A stretch of 46,496 nucleotides of DNA from Planctomycetota bacterium (lineage in GTDB: Bacteria > Planctomycetota > UBA1135), in the NCBI GenBank assembly GCA_027020785.1, contig JALUVI010000098.1, positions 1 through 46,496 of the forward strand, read 5' to 3'. The notes beneath the pieces are model-generated. The model ran no database searches and had not been told where the DNA came from. It saw only the letters and a program-made list of their open reading frames with translations. This document shows, piece by piece, positions 25,687 to 33,737 of the stretch (position 1 is the stretch's first letter; each line of letters opens with the position of its first letter). The position numbers and the translations under genes are program-made.

Positions 25687-26414
25687 CCGCCGCCCGTCCG
25701 TCCCTTCGCGCGCTCTTCTTCGACGTCGACGACACCTTGTTCCGGACCACCGACTTCGCCCAGGAGGCCCGGCGCCAGGCGGTCGAGGCGATGTGCGCTC
25801 GTGGCCTGCGCACCCCTCCCGACGAGGTCCTGGAGGTCCTCGCCCAGGTGGTCGCCGAGTTCGGCAGCAACGACGACCACCACTTCGATCGGGTGCTCGT
25901 GCGGCTCGGTCCGGAGGCCACCCGGGGCACGAACCTGGACCTTCTGGTGGTCGCGGGCGTCATCGCCTACCACGAGACCAAGTGGCGGCGGTTGCGCATC
26001 GATCCAGCGGCGCGCGAACTCCTGTGCGACCTGGCCGGCACCGACCTGCGGCTCGGCATCGTCAGCGCCGGACTGGCCCGCAAGCAGATGGAGAAGATCC
26101 TGCGTCTGGGGCTCGACGAGTTCGTGGACCCGGCGCTGATCTTCGTCACCGACCGGGTCGGCATCGCCAAGAGCAACCCGTTGCTCTACCGGCGGGCCGC
26201 CGAAGCGGCGGGAGCTCGGCCGGCGGAGGCCATGCACGTCGGCGACCACCCCGAGCACGACGTGACCTCGGCCGGAGCCGCCGGCCTGCGCACGGTGTGG
26301 CACCGCGCGGGGCGGCATGCCGAGAACGTGCCGAGTCGGGTGCCCGACCACGAGATCGCCGCGTTCCCCGAGCTGCGCTCCATCCTCCGTGAGCACTACG
26401 GCATCCCCGTGTGA
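25683..26414 (+). CDS. HAD-superfamily hydrolase
   Basis: Cytoplasmic phosphatase-like enzyme of 243 residues. Motif I FFDVDDTLF (nucleophile and acid Asp) is at about 11-19, motif II LGIVSAG near 119, the motif III Lys in IAKSNPLLYRRA, and motif IV VGDHPEHDVTSAGAAG near 195. An alpha-helical cap lies between motifs I and II. Substrate unknown. GTG start overlaps the ATPase stop. Ends just before a strong hairpin. Confidence 0.9.
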   Translation: MTAARPSLRALFFDVDDTLFRTTDFAQEARRQAVEAMCARGLRTPPDEVLEVLAQVVAEFGSNDDHHFDRVLVRLGPEATRGTNLDLLVVAGVIAYHETKWRRLRIDPAARELLCDLAGTDLRLGIVSAGLARKQMEKILRLGLDEFVDPALIFVTDRVGIAKSNPLLYRRAAEAAGARPAEAMHVGDHPEHDVTSAGAAGLRTVWHRAGRHAENVPSRVPDHEIAAFPELRSILREHYGIPV

Positions 26415-26430
26415 CCGGACCTGACGAGGA

Positions 26431-26463
26431 GCGGGGGCGGGAGCCGTCGGCTCCCGCCCCCGC
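26431..26463. terminator. Bidirectional hairpin between HAD hydrolase and secretin B
   Basis: A perfect 15-bp GC-rich stem (GCGGGGGCGGGAGCC and its complement) with a GTC loop lies 16 bases after the HAD stop and 20 bases beyond the secretin B stop. It is placed to end both convergent transcripts. No U-tract. Confidence 0.75.
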
Positions 26464-26483
26464 AGGTCGGCGCGCGGCCGGGG

Positions 26484-29126
26484 TCAGTCGCGGCCGAGCT
26501 CGGAGTCGAGGCGCTGGGTGACCTCGTTGGCGTCGGTGATGTAGGCGCGGATGACCAGGATCACGTCCTTGTTCTCGTCGGCCGTGCCCTCGGTCTTGAA
26601 CAGCAGCGACAGCAGCGGGATGTCGCCGAGGAACGGCACCTGGGACCGCTGGTCGATGCGGAACAGTTTCTTGAGCCCGCCGATGACCACGGCGCCGCCG
26701 TCGGGGACGATGGCGTTGGTGTTGGCGGTCGCGACCTGGAGTTCGGGCAGCTGCAGGGTGACCGGGGTGGTCAGGCCGGCCAGTGACGAGGTGAACTCGG
26801 GGATCGGTCGCAGCAGGGTGGCCACGGTCGGCCGCAGTTCCAGCATGATGTACTTCCGGTCCTGGAAGATGGTCGGGCGCACGTCCAGCACGATGCCGTC
26901 GGAGATCACGCCGACCGACGGGTCGGCGATGATGCTGGCCAGGGCCACCTCCACGTCGAAGTCCTGGACGTAGGTGATCTGGTTGAGCATCGTGGCGTAG
27001 GCCCGCTGCGTGTTCTGCGCCGTGAGTACGGTGCCGGTCAGCTCCTCGGCGTGCTGCTTCTTCTGGACCGCCCGGATGATCAGGTTGTACTGGAGGTCGT
27101 CCAGGAAGGCGAGCTGCATGGTCAGACCGCCGGCGACGCCGAGACGCGAGCCGTAGGCGCCGAGGATGTTCTCGGTGCGGGCCCGGATGTCGCCATTGGC
27201 CCCTTGGTCGAGGAACGCGCCGGCCGACGGGTTGGTGGCGGCGCCCGAGGGCAGCCCGGGGCCGTCGTTGTCGAGCGCGTTGGATGCGTTGTCCTCGGAG
27301 CCCGAGTTGACGTCGTCCAGGACCACCAGGTCGAGCGAGTCGGGGCTGCCGCCGTTGCCGCGCCAGTCCACCCCGATCTCCTCGAGGAAGTCCTTGTTGA
27401 TGGTGATGAACCGCGCCTCGATGGTGACCATCGAGCTGGTGTAGGTGCGCAGGTTCTGCAGGAACTCGTGGAGTTCCTTCTGGACCTTGGGCGTGTGGCG
27501 CACGAACAGCAGGCCGTTCTGGATGCGCAGCGACACGCCCTCGATCTCGCCGTCCCAGGTACCCGGAGCCACCGACTGCTTGATCAGGGTCTCCAGGTTG
27601 TCGGGGTCGTAGATCGTGACCGGGTCGGGGGCGACGCCGCCGAAGGTCGGCTCCTCGTCGTCGTACTCCTCGTCGGGCAGCCGGATCTTGTCGATCTTCG
27701 GCGGCGTGAAGTCGGTGAGCTGCGCGATCAGGTCACGGATGTCGTGCGGGTGCAGCACCAGGTTCGAGTAGGCCCGCTGGGTGGAGGTCACGTAGACGAC
27801 CCCGTTGCGAACGGTCCAGGTGACCTCCTCGCCGGCCTGGTCGGTGATGATGTTCAGGGCCTGGAGCACCGTCATCTCGTGGGGGAGGTCCAGGTTGAAC
27901 TCGACGCCGTTGGAGTCCACCGCCTCGACCGCGTCGGGGGTGACCACGATGGGCACGCTGGTGAAGGTCCGGATCGGCTCGATCACCGTCTCCAGGCTGG
28001 TCTCCCCGTCGAACACCAGGCCGGGGATGCGCTGGTCGGAGAGCTGTCGGACCAGCTCCGCGTTCTGCGGGTCGGCGGCGGAGTCCTCGGGGGTCTCGAT
28101 GTACTCGCGGCGCCGCTCGGAGATCTCGCGCCAGAACTCGGGGTCAGGGTATTCGAGGACCTCTTCCTGCAGGACGCGCGCCTCCGCGAGCTCGGCCTCC
28201 CACTGACGGAACCGCTCGCGGCGCTCGACCACGAAGCGCGACTGACGGTCCTCGTGGCTGGCGCGCCGTGCGGTGTCGCGCAGTTCCTGGGCGCGCTCGT
28301 CGAGCGGCTCTTCGCGCAGGATGGCGGTGGTCAGGCGCTCGACCTCGTCGAAGCGGTAGGCGTCGAAGGCCTCGAGCGCCTGCTCCATCATGCCGTCGAG
28401 GCGGCGACGGCGCAGTTCGGCCGCACGCTGCTCCTCTTCCTTGAGCTTGGCGTAGGCCGCGGCGACCTCCCGGTCGCGCTCGGCGGCGAGGGCGAGGTCG
28501 CGGCTGGCCTCGGCGTCCTCCAGCAGCCGTTGGGCGCGCTCCTCCAGGCCGCCCCAGTCGCGCACCAGGGTGGTGCCGTGGACGTTGGCCAGCGCGATCC
28601 GGGCCGAGGCGATGGCGCCGTCGTAGTCGCCCTGGGCGAGCAGGGCCTCACCCCGCTCGACCTCGGCTTCGGTCTCGGTGCGCAGTTGTTCCGCCTTCGC
28701 CAGCGTCCGCAGTCGCACGTCCTCGCTCGAACCCGTGAGGTCGGTCGAGGCCTTGCCGAGCGCCACCTGCACCTGCTCGAGCACGTCCATCACCTCGGGA
28801 TTGCCGGGGTCCACCTCGAGGGCCTTGACCAGGTGCTCCTCGGCTTCGAGGAGGCGACCGTCGGCGAAGGCGTCCCGGGCCAGGTCCAGGCGTTGCTCGA
28901 CCAGGAGGGCCTTCTTCTGCTCACGCAGTTCCTTCTGCTTGGCGGCCGCGGCGGCGAGCTCGGCGTCTCCCGGCTCCTGGGTCGGGAGCGAGCCGGCGTC
29001 GTCGGCGATCTCGTCCACGGCGAAGTGCGGCATCGAGGTCGCCGCGCCGTCCGAGGACGAGCAGGCGCCGAGGAGGGCGGCGCCGAGGGACAGGAGCAGG
29101 ACGAACGGGAGCAGGGTTCTCTTCAT
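26484..29126 (-). CDS. TPR-secretin fusion lipoprotein B
   Basis: Predicted outer-membrane pore, 880 residues. The lipoprotein signal is MKRTLLPFVLLLSLG followed by LLGAC with Ser at +2. Residues about 50-320 are charged TPR/coiled-coil helices (FADGRLLEAEEHLVKALEVD, YDGAIASARIALANV). About 345-560 holds periplasmic N-type domains (VPIVVTPDAVEAV, NGVVYVTSTQRAY, GLLFVRHTPKVQKELHEFLQ). About 570-870 is the secretin barrel, with FLEEIGVDWRG, AIVPDGGAVVIGG and VPFLGDIPLLSLLFK (from 830). It is clearly paralogous to the secretin at 36674-39283. The ATG overlaps the decarboxylase stop (ATGA), and a possible promoter (29203-29208) lies inside that gene. No GspE/F or pilin genes are nearby. Confidence 0.9.
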   Translation of the reverse strand: MKRTLLPFVLLLSLGAALLGACSSSDGAATSMPHFAVDEIADDAGSLPTQEPGDAELAAAAAKQKELREQKKALLVEQRLDLARDAFADGRLLEAEEHLVKALEVDPGNPEVMDVLEQVQVALGKASTDLTGSSEDVRLRTLAKAEQLRTETEAEVERGEALLAQGDYDGAIASARIALANVHGTTLVRDWGGLEERAQRLLEDAEASRDLALAAERDREVAAAYAKLKEEEQRAAELRRRRLDGMMEQALEAFDAYRFDEVERLTTAILREEPLDERAQELRDTARRASHEDRQSRFVVERRERFRQWEAELAEARVLQEEVLEYPDPEFWREISERRREYIETPEDSAADPQNAELVRQLSDQRIPGLVFDGETSLETVIEPIRTFTSVPIVVTPDAVEAVDSNGVEFNLDLPHEMTVLQALNIITDQAGEEVTWTVRNGVVYVTSTQRAYSNLVLHPHDIRDLIAQLTDFTPPKIDKIRLPDEEYDDEEPTFGGVAPDPVTIYDPDNLETLIKQSVAPGTWDGEIEGVSLRIQNGLLFVRHTPKVQKELHEFLQNLRTYTSSMVTIEARFITINKDFLEEIGVDWRGNGGSPDSLDLVVLDDVNSGSEDNASNALDNDGPGLPSGAATNPSAGAFLDQGANGDIRARTENILGAYGSRLGVAGGLTMQLAFLDDLQYNLIIRAVQKKQHAEELTGTVLTAQNTQRAYATMLNQITYVQDFDVEVALASIIADPSVGVISDGIVLDVRPTIFQDRKYIMLELRPTVATLLRPIPEFTSSLAGLTTPVTLQLPELQVATANTNAIVPDGGAVVIGGLKKLFRIDQRSQVPFLGDIPLLSLLFKTEGTADENKDVILVIRAYITDANEVTQRLDSELGRD

Positions 29127-30649
29127 CGGGGAGGCGATTGGGCAGGGGACCCGGGAGGCGGGGAGGACCGCCACCCGCTGGCGAGCGGCCGGGGAGGCGA
29201 AGAATGTAGCAGTCCCCCGCCTCCCTGGCTACGGGCGGCGGCGGCCTGCTGGTGCAGGGCGGCGAGCCGCCCCACGACCTCGAGGGCCCGTTCCGGGGCC
29301 ATCCCGGGGTTGATCAGGACCATCCGATGGCAAGGGCGGCCGTCCAGTCGGGTCAGACTGGTCCAGGCCTCGCCCTCGGCCTCCAGGGCCCGGTGGACGG
29401 CGGCGACGTCGGCGTCGGCGGCCGGGTCCCGGGGGCCGAAGGCGACGACGTTCAGGTCGGGGCGGTGTCGTGGTTCGAACACCGGATGGTCCTCCAGCGC
29501 GGCGTGGAGGGCGCGGGCGGTGCGCAGGCGGTCCTCGAGGCGCTCGCGCAGCCCGCGCAGCCCGAGCCGGCGCAGGACCATCCACACCTTGAGCGCGTCG
29601 AAGCGCCGGCTGCCGTCGAGGGCGCGGCGTCCCTGGCTCAAGGGCACGGCCTCGTCGTGGGGGAGGAGCCGGTCCAGGTAGGGGGCCTCGTAGTCCGCCA
29701 CCTTGAGCCGGCGCTCCTCGCGCACCAGCAGGAGCCCGGCCGACTTCGGCGCCCACAGCCACTTGTGCGGGTCCAGGCCCAGGCTGTCGGCGCGTTCCAG
29801 ACCCGCGAGGAGCCGGGCCCGGGCCTCGTCGTGGAACAACAGCGCCCCGCCGTGGGCGCCGTCCACGTGCAGCCACAGGCCTTCCGCGGCGCAGAAGTCG
29901 GCGCAGGCCGGGATCGGGTCCACGGCTCCGACCGCGGTGGTCCCGGCGGTGGCGACCACCGCCAGGACCTCGCGGCCGCGGGCCCGGGCCCGGTCGCGGG
30001 CCCGCGGCAGGTCCTCGGGGTCCATGCGGCGCTCGGGGCCGCGGACGGCCACCGGCTCGCAGGCCTCGGAGCCGAGGCCGAGGACGGCGCAGGACTTGGC
30101 GATGGAGTAGTGGGCGTCCGCCGAGGCGAGCACCGCCCAGCTCCCGCGCAGTCCATGGCGGGAGGCGTCCGGTTCGGCGCGGTCCCGCGCCAGCAGCAGC
30201 GCGGTCAGGTTGGCCCCGGTGCCGCCGGTGGTGAAGACCCCGCCGGCTTCGGGGCCGAACCCGGCCCGGTCGGCGAACCATCGGAGCAGCCGTTTCTCGA
30301 GCAGGGTGGCGCCGGGAGCGAGCTCGAAGGCCAGCAGGTTCTGGTTCAGCGCCGAGGCCAGCAGGTCGGCGACGATGCCGGCAGGTTCCACGCCGCTGTC
30401 CATGTGGCCGGCGTAGCCGGGGTGACCGACGTGGACGGCGTGGGCCTCGGCCCAGTCGGCGACCTCGCCCACGAGCTGCGACAGCGGGCGCCCCTCCTCG
30501 GCCACGAGGGGACCGTCCGGCGCCCGCGGGTCGGCGGGGAAGATGGGCCGTTCGGCGATCCCGGCGAGGTAGTCCGCGACCCGCGCCGCGGCCGCCTCCA
30601 GGGCCTCCCGAAGCTCTTCCGGGGGCACGGCGTGCTCCGGGTTGGCCAA
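29123..30649 (-). CDS. Group II PLP-dependent amino acid decarboxylase
   Basis: 508 residues of the aromatic-amino-acid/glutamate decarboxylase fold. VGHPGYAGHMDSG near residue 74, FTTGGTGANLTALL, DGAHGGALLFH (PLP-stacking region) and LGLDPHKWLW, whose Lys is the PLP-binding residue, are in order. Substrate cannot be told. The TTG at 30649 is preceded by GGAGG and sits 13 bases after the exbD stop. After about residue 465 the sequence becomes a Ser/Pro/Gly-rich tail that runs to an ATGA overlap with secretin B. A metabolic enzyme inside an envelope-machine operon is unexpected. Confidence 0.9.
   Translation of the reverse strand: MANPEHAVPPEELREALEAAAARVADYLAGIAERPIFPADPRAPDGPLVAEEGRPLSQLVGEVADWAEAHAVHVGHPGYAGHMDSGVEPAGIVADLLASALNQNLLAFELAPGATLLEKRLLRWFADRAGFGPEAGGVFTTGGTGANLTALLLARDRAEPDASRHGLRGSWAVLASADAHYSIAKSCAVLGLGSEACEPVAVRGPERRMDPEDLPRARDRARARGREVLAVVATAGTTAVGAVDPIPACADFCAAEGLWLHVDGAHGGALLFHDEARARLLAGLERADSLGLDPHKWLWAPKSAGLLLVREERRLKVADYEAPYLDRLLPHDEAVPLSQGRRALDGSRRFDALKVWMVLRRLGLRGLRERLEDRLRTARALHAALEDHPVFEPRHRPDLNVVAFGPRDPAADADVAAVHRALEAEGEAWTSLTRLDGRPCHRMVLINPGMAPERALEVVGRLAALHQQAAAARSQGGGGLLHSSPPRPLASGWRSSPPPGSPAQSPPR
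29203..29208 (-). promoter_or_regulatory. Possible -10 element for secretin B
   Basis: Minus-strand TACATT lies 76 bases before the ATG at 29126, within the codons for the low-complexity C-terminal tail of the decarboxylase. No good -35. Confidence 0.35.
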
Positions 30650-30662
30650 GGCGCCTCCGGCC

Positions 30663-31145
30663 CTACTCGTTCTCGAAGGTCCCGGCGAAGGACACCTTCT
30701 CGAATCCGAGCTCGATCACGACGTCGAGGAGCTTGACCACGTCGTCGTAGATGATCCCCTTGCGGGCGTCCAGGGTGATCGGGGTCTCGGCCTTGTCCAT
30801 GCCGGCCAGGAAGCGCTTGACCTCCTCGGGGGTTCGGAAGGTCTGGGTGCCGATCTCGTAGCGCACCCGTCGGTTGACGTACTTCTTCAGCCCCCGCAGC
30901 TCGGGGTCGTCCACCAGTTCGCCGGGGTCCGACACCAGCAACAGGATGTCCACCTTCTCGATCTCGGGCGCGACGGTGGTGGAGGTGCCCATGTCCTTGG
31001 GCAGGGCTGCGTCGAGTCGGCCCTCCAGGATCTTGAACTTCAGCGTGACGATGAAGAAGATCAACAGCAGGAAGGTGACGTCGATCATGGGCGTCATGTC
31101 GCCCTTGACCGGATCGGTCTCTCGTCCCTTGCGTTCGCGTGCCAT
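30663..31145 (-). CDS. exbD: ExbD/TolR-type proton-channel subunit 2
   Basis: Inner-membrane protein of 160 residues with one N-terminal helix. GDMTPMIDVTFLLLIFFIV contains the conserved proton-carrying Asp (D22). The periplasmic domain ends with the usual TLDARKGIIYDDVVKLLDVV pattern. Good Shine-Dalgarno AGGAGG 8 bases before the ATG. Works with ExbB at 31842-32555 and a second ExbD immediately upstream. Confidence 0.93.
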   Translation of the reverse strand: MARERKGRETDPVKGDMTPMIDVTFLLLIFFIVTLKFKILEGRLDAALPKDMGTSTTVAPEIEKVDILLLVSDPGELVDDPELRGLKKYVNRRVRYEIGTQTFRTPEEVKRFLAGMDKAETPITLDARKGIIYDDVVKLLDVVIELGFEKVSFAGTFENE

Positions 31146-31191
31146 GTGGTGTGCCTCCTGGGCCTCCCGTGCCTCCGGGGGGTGCCGGCGG

Positions 31192-31791
31192 TCAGCCGGC
31201 CGGGTTGGGTTCGGAAGCCGCGAGTTGCACCTTCCAGATCTTGATGCCGTCCCGGGTACAGACCTCCATGATCTTCTGGATGTACTTGAACGGCGTGTTG
31301 CGGTCGGCCCGGATCAGGATCGGGTCGTCGGGCAGCGGAATGCCCAGGGTCTCGTCCATCTCCACCTTCATGTAGGGGACGAACACGTCCTTCATCGTGT
31401 CGGCCAGCTTCCAGTAGAAGTCCGGCCGGCCGCGCCGGATCGGGTCGGTGCGGGCGCCCGGGTCCCACCGCGGGTGGTAGAGGATCTGGCGCTTCCAGAC
31501 CACGTCGGACCACTCGATGTCGTCCGGGATCTCGACGCCGAAGGTCTGGCGGTACTGCTGCTTGACCCAGGACGGAACCCCGCCGGGCGGGAACCACCGG
31601 ATGTTCAGGATCGGGCGGTTGTCGGGCGGGACGTCGTGGCCCGCCTGCTGGGCCACGGGCAGTTTCAGGTCCTCCAGCTCCTTCTTCGACATGTCGTTGA
31701 CGATGATGAAGAAGATGATGAGGAGGAAGGTGAGGTCGATCATGGGGGTCATGTCGCCCTCGACTTCCACTTCGCCGCGTTTGCGTGCCAT
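31192..31791 (-). CDS. exbD: ExbD/TolR-type proton-channel subunit 1, enlarged periplasmic domain
   Basis: 199 residues, about 40-60 longer than a usual ExbD. GDMTPMIDLTFLLIIFFII carries the conserved Asp (D19). The family C-terminal pattern (PILIRADRNTPFKYIQKIME) is separated from the membrane helix by an extra segment at about 50-130 rich in Trp, Arg and Pro (IEWSDVVWKRQILYHPRWD). That insert probably binds another component. Shine-Dalgarno GGAGG is present but lies in a hairpin (31801-31817). Confidence 0.9.
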   Translation of the reverse strand: MARKRGEVEVEGDMTPMIDLTFLLIIFFIIVNDMSKKELEDLKLPVAQQAGHDVPPDNRPILNIRWFPPGGVPSWVKQQYRQTFGVEIPDDIEWSDVVWKRQILYHPRWDPGARTDPIRRGRPDFYWKLADTMKDVFVPYMKVEMDETLGIPLPDDPILIRADRNTPFKYIQKIMEVCTRDGIKIWKVQLAASEPNPAG

Positions 31792-31800
31792 CGTGCTTTC

Positions 31801-31817
31801 CTCCTCTAGTCTAGGAG
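31801..31817 (-). promoter_or_regulatory. Hairpin sequestering the exbD1 ribosome-binding site
   Basis: On the minus strand CTCCT (31817-31813), a 7-base loop and AGGAG (31805-31801) form a 5-bp stem that covers the Shine-Dalgarno sequence 9 bases before the ATG at 31791. The exbB stop is 25 bases upstream, so ribosomes finishing exbB could open it. The loop also contains TAGACT, a -10-like hexamer. Confidence 0.45.
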
Positions 31818-31841
31818 CTGGATCGGGTCACCCAAGGGGGA

Positions 31842-32555
31842 TCACTCGACGCCGCGGAAGCGCTCGAAGAGGTCCTCGACCATGGCGCCGATCTCGATGC
31901 TCACGGTGGTGACCCGGTTGCGGAAGTAGGCGAAGAAGGCGGTGGTGGGGATGGCCACCATCAGGCCCTCCAGGGTGGTCACCAGGGCGAGCTGGATGTC
32001 GCCGGCGAAGTCCGCCGGGTTGACGCCGCCCTGGCCGGCCGAAGCGATCGTACCGAAGGCGCCGACCATTCCGAGGACGGTACCGAACAGACCCATCATC
32101 GGGCCGATACCGGCGATCAGGGAGAGCCAGCCGATCTTCTGCATGAGTCGGATGGTCTCTTCGTCCTCCATTTCCTCCACGGCCTTCTCGATGGTCTCGA
32201 AGGGGTGGCCGAGCTTGCGGATGCCGGCGGCGACGACCCGGGTGTAGTAGGTCGGGTTCGACTCACAGACCTCCAGGGCTTCCTGGTAGTTGCCCTCGGC
32301 GAACAGCTCCTCGACCTCGTCCACGATCTCCGGCGGCGCGAGCTTCTCGCGCTTGATCGTCATGAAGTGCTCGATGATCAGGGCCAGCGCCACGACCGAC
32401 ATCAGGATGATGATCGCGCCGATGACGCCCGAGGCCTTGATGGCGTCGAGGAAGGAGACCCCGGACTTCTTCGGGGCGGCGTCCTGGGCGAAGGCGACGC
32501 CCGCGGTGACGAGGAAGGCCACGAAGGCCGGGGGCAGGAGACGGAATCGGGACAT
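31842..32555 (-). CDS. exbB: MotA/TolQ/ExbB-type proton-channel protein
   Basis: Inner-membrane motor subunit of 237 residues that forms the pentameric channel around ExbD. An N-terminal signal-like helix with an AQDAAPKK segment is followed by three membrane helices: IGAIIILMSVVALALIIEHF, GWLSLIAGIGPMMGLFGTVLG and LVTTLEGLMVAIPTTAFFAY, the last two lining the proton path. A cytoplasmic helical domain lies between helices 1 and 2. First gene of the exbB-exbD-exbD unit, with TAGAAT and a GC-rich hairpin in its leader. Confidence 0.94.
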   Translation of the reverse strand: MSRFRLLPPAFVAFLVTAGVAFAQDAAPKKSGVSFLDAIKASGVIGAIIILMSVVALALIIEHFMTIKREKLAPPEIVDEVEELFAEGNYQEALEVCESNPTYYTRVVAAGIRKLGHPFETIEKAVEEMEDEETIRLMQKIGWLSLIAGIGPMMGLFGTVLGMVGAFGTIASAGQGGVNPADFAGDIQLALVTTLEGLMVAIPTTAFFAYFRNRVTTVSIEIGAMVEDLFERFRGVE

Positions 32556-32584
32556 GGGGTTGCTTCTTCGGAGGCTGTGCAGGC

Positions 32585-32616
32585 TGACGCGGGGGAGGAG
32601 GCCCCCGCGGGTCAGG
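32585..32616 (-). promoter_or_regulatory. 5'-leader hairpin of the exbB transcript
   Basis: A 7-bp perfect stem (GCGGGGG / CCCCCGC, loop of 6) is extended by TGAC/GTCA across a 2-base bulge. It would sit at the very 5' end of an mRNA started from the TAGAAT at 32630-32625, 30 bases before the ATG. It might stabilise the mRNA or attenuate transcription; alternatively it is a terminator for the upstream TPR gene. Confidence 0.4.
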
Positions 32617-32624
32617 GAAGGGGA

Positions 32625-32630
32625 ATTCTA
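32625..32630 (-). promoter_or_regulatory. -10 element upstream of exbB
   Basis: Minus-strand TAGAAT, 69 bases before the ATG at 32555, in the 101-base gap after the TPR gene. No -35 consensus. Confidence 0.5.
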
Positions 32631-32656
32631 GCGGGCGTCACCCGGCGCGAGGAAGG

Positions 32657-33733
32657 TCATTCCTCGAGTCGGGCGCGGGCCTTGGCCGCCCAGGGCGTGC
32701 CCGGGTAGCGGTCGACGAGGCGCTGCCAGTAGCGGCGCGCCGCGGTGGGGTGGTCGCCGAGTTCGGCGGTGACGTCGCCGAGCTCCCACAGGGCTCGGGC
32801 CATGACGTCGGCCGCGGCCGGCAGCTCGGCCACGACGTGGCCCAGTCGCATCTGGGCGGAGCGCAGCTGGCCGGCGGCGCGCTCGCCGCGCGCCAGGCCG
32901 AGCAGGGCGGCGGCGCGGACGTCCACGTGGGTCTGGGGGTCGTCGAGCAGTCCCTGCCAGTAGGTGGCGGCGGCGTCGGGGCCTCCCTTGCGCTCGACCG
33001 CTTCGCCGAGCAGGATCTGGGCCTGGTCGCGGATGCGCAGCAGCCGGCTGCGGACTCCGCGGGGCAGGTCCGTGGCGGGCAGGCGGCCGGCGAGGTCGCG
33101 CAGGCGGGCCTCGGCGACCTCGGTCTGGCCGGCCTCGAGGAAGGCCCGACTGCGCTCCAGGTTGATCTCGGCTTCGAGCGACTTCGGCAGTCCCTTCTCG
33201 AAGGCCAGGTCCGAGAGGGCCTTGAGCAGGGCCACGGCGCCGTCGGTGTCGCCGGCGAGGACCGAAGCCCGGGCCTGGGCCAGCCGCGCCTCGGGGTACC
33301 ACCACAGGTCGGGGTGGGCGTCGGCCCACTCCCCGAGGGCGCGCACCGCGTCGGCGCTGCGCCCGGGGTCGGTGCGGGCCCAGGCCAGGAGGGCCAGGCC
33401 CTTCTGCAGCTCCAGCCAAGGCTTCAGCCACGCCGGATCGTCACCGGCGGCCGCGCCGGCGGCGTCGAGCAGGTTGACCGCCATGTCGAAGTCGTTGGCC
33501 TCGAGCGCGGAGAAGGCGCGCTCGACCTGGGGGTCCGTCGGCCCGGGACGGACCTCCAGCACCTCGCCGGCGGGGATCTCGACCGAGCCGTCCCCTCCCT
33601 GGAGGACCACCTGGTCGAGGCCTGCGGAGACGAGTCGGCCGGAGACGGTGCTGCCGTCGGTGCGGACCACCCGGTCCTGGGCGGGCAGGGCCGCGAAGGG
33701 CAGGGCGAGGAGGAGGGCGGAGACGATCGTCAT
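32657..33733 (-). CDS. Periplasmic TPR protein with SH3-like N-terminal domain
   Basis: 358 residues. Signal peptide MTIVSALLLALPFAALPAQ, then a small beta domain (VVRTDGSTVSGRLVSAGLDQ) of the kind often seen in planctomycete secreted proteins. TPR-like helices run to the end (FDMAVNLLDAA, GDTDGAVALLKALSD, GDHPTAARRYWQRLVDRYPG). The ATG follows the stop of the larger TPR gene by 4 bases, so the two are coupled. Probably a scaffold for the neighbouring motor. Confidence 0.85.
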   Translation of the reverse strand: MTIVSALLLALPFAALPAQDRVVRTDGSTVSGRLVSAGLDQVVLQGGDGSVEIPAGEVLEVRPGPTDPQVERAFSALEANDFDMAVNLLDAAGAAAGDDPAWLKPWLELQKGLALLAWARTDPGRSADAVRALGEWADAHPDLWWYPEARLAQARASVLAGDTDGAVALLKALSDLAFEKGLPKSLEAEINLERSRAFLEAGQTEVAEARLRDLAGRLPATDLPRGVRSRLLRIRDQAQILLGEAVERKGGPDAAATYWQGLLDDPQTHVDVRAAALLGLARGERAAGQLRSAQMRLGHVVAELPAAADVMARALWELGDVTAELGDHPTAARRYWQRLVDRYPGTPWAAKARARLEE

Positions 33734-33737
33734 CGGA

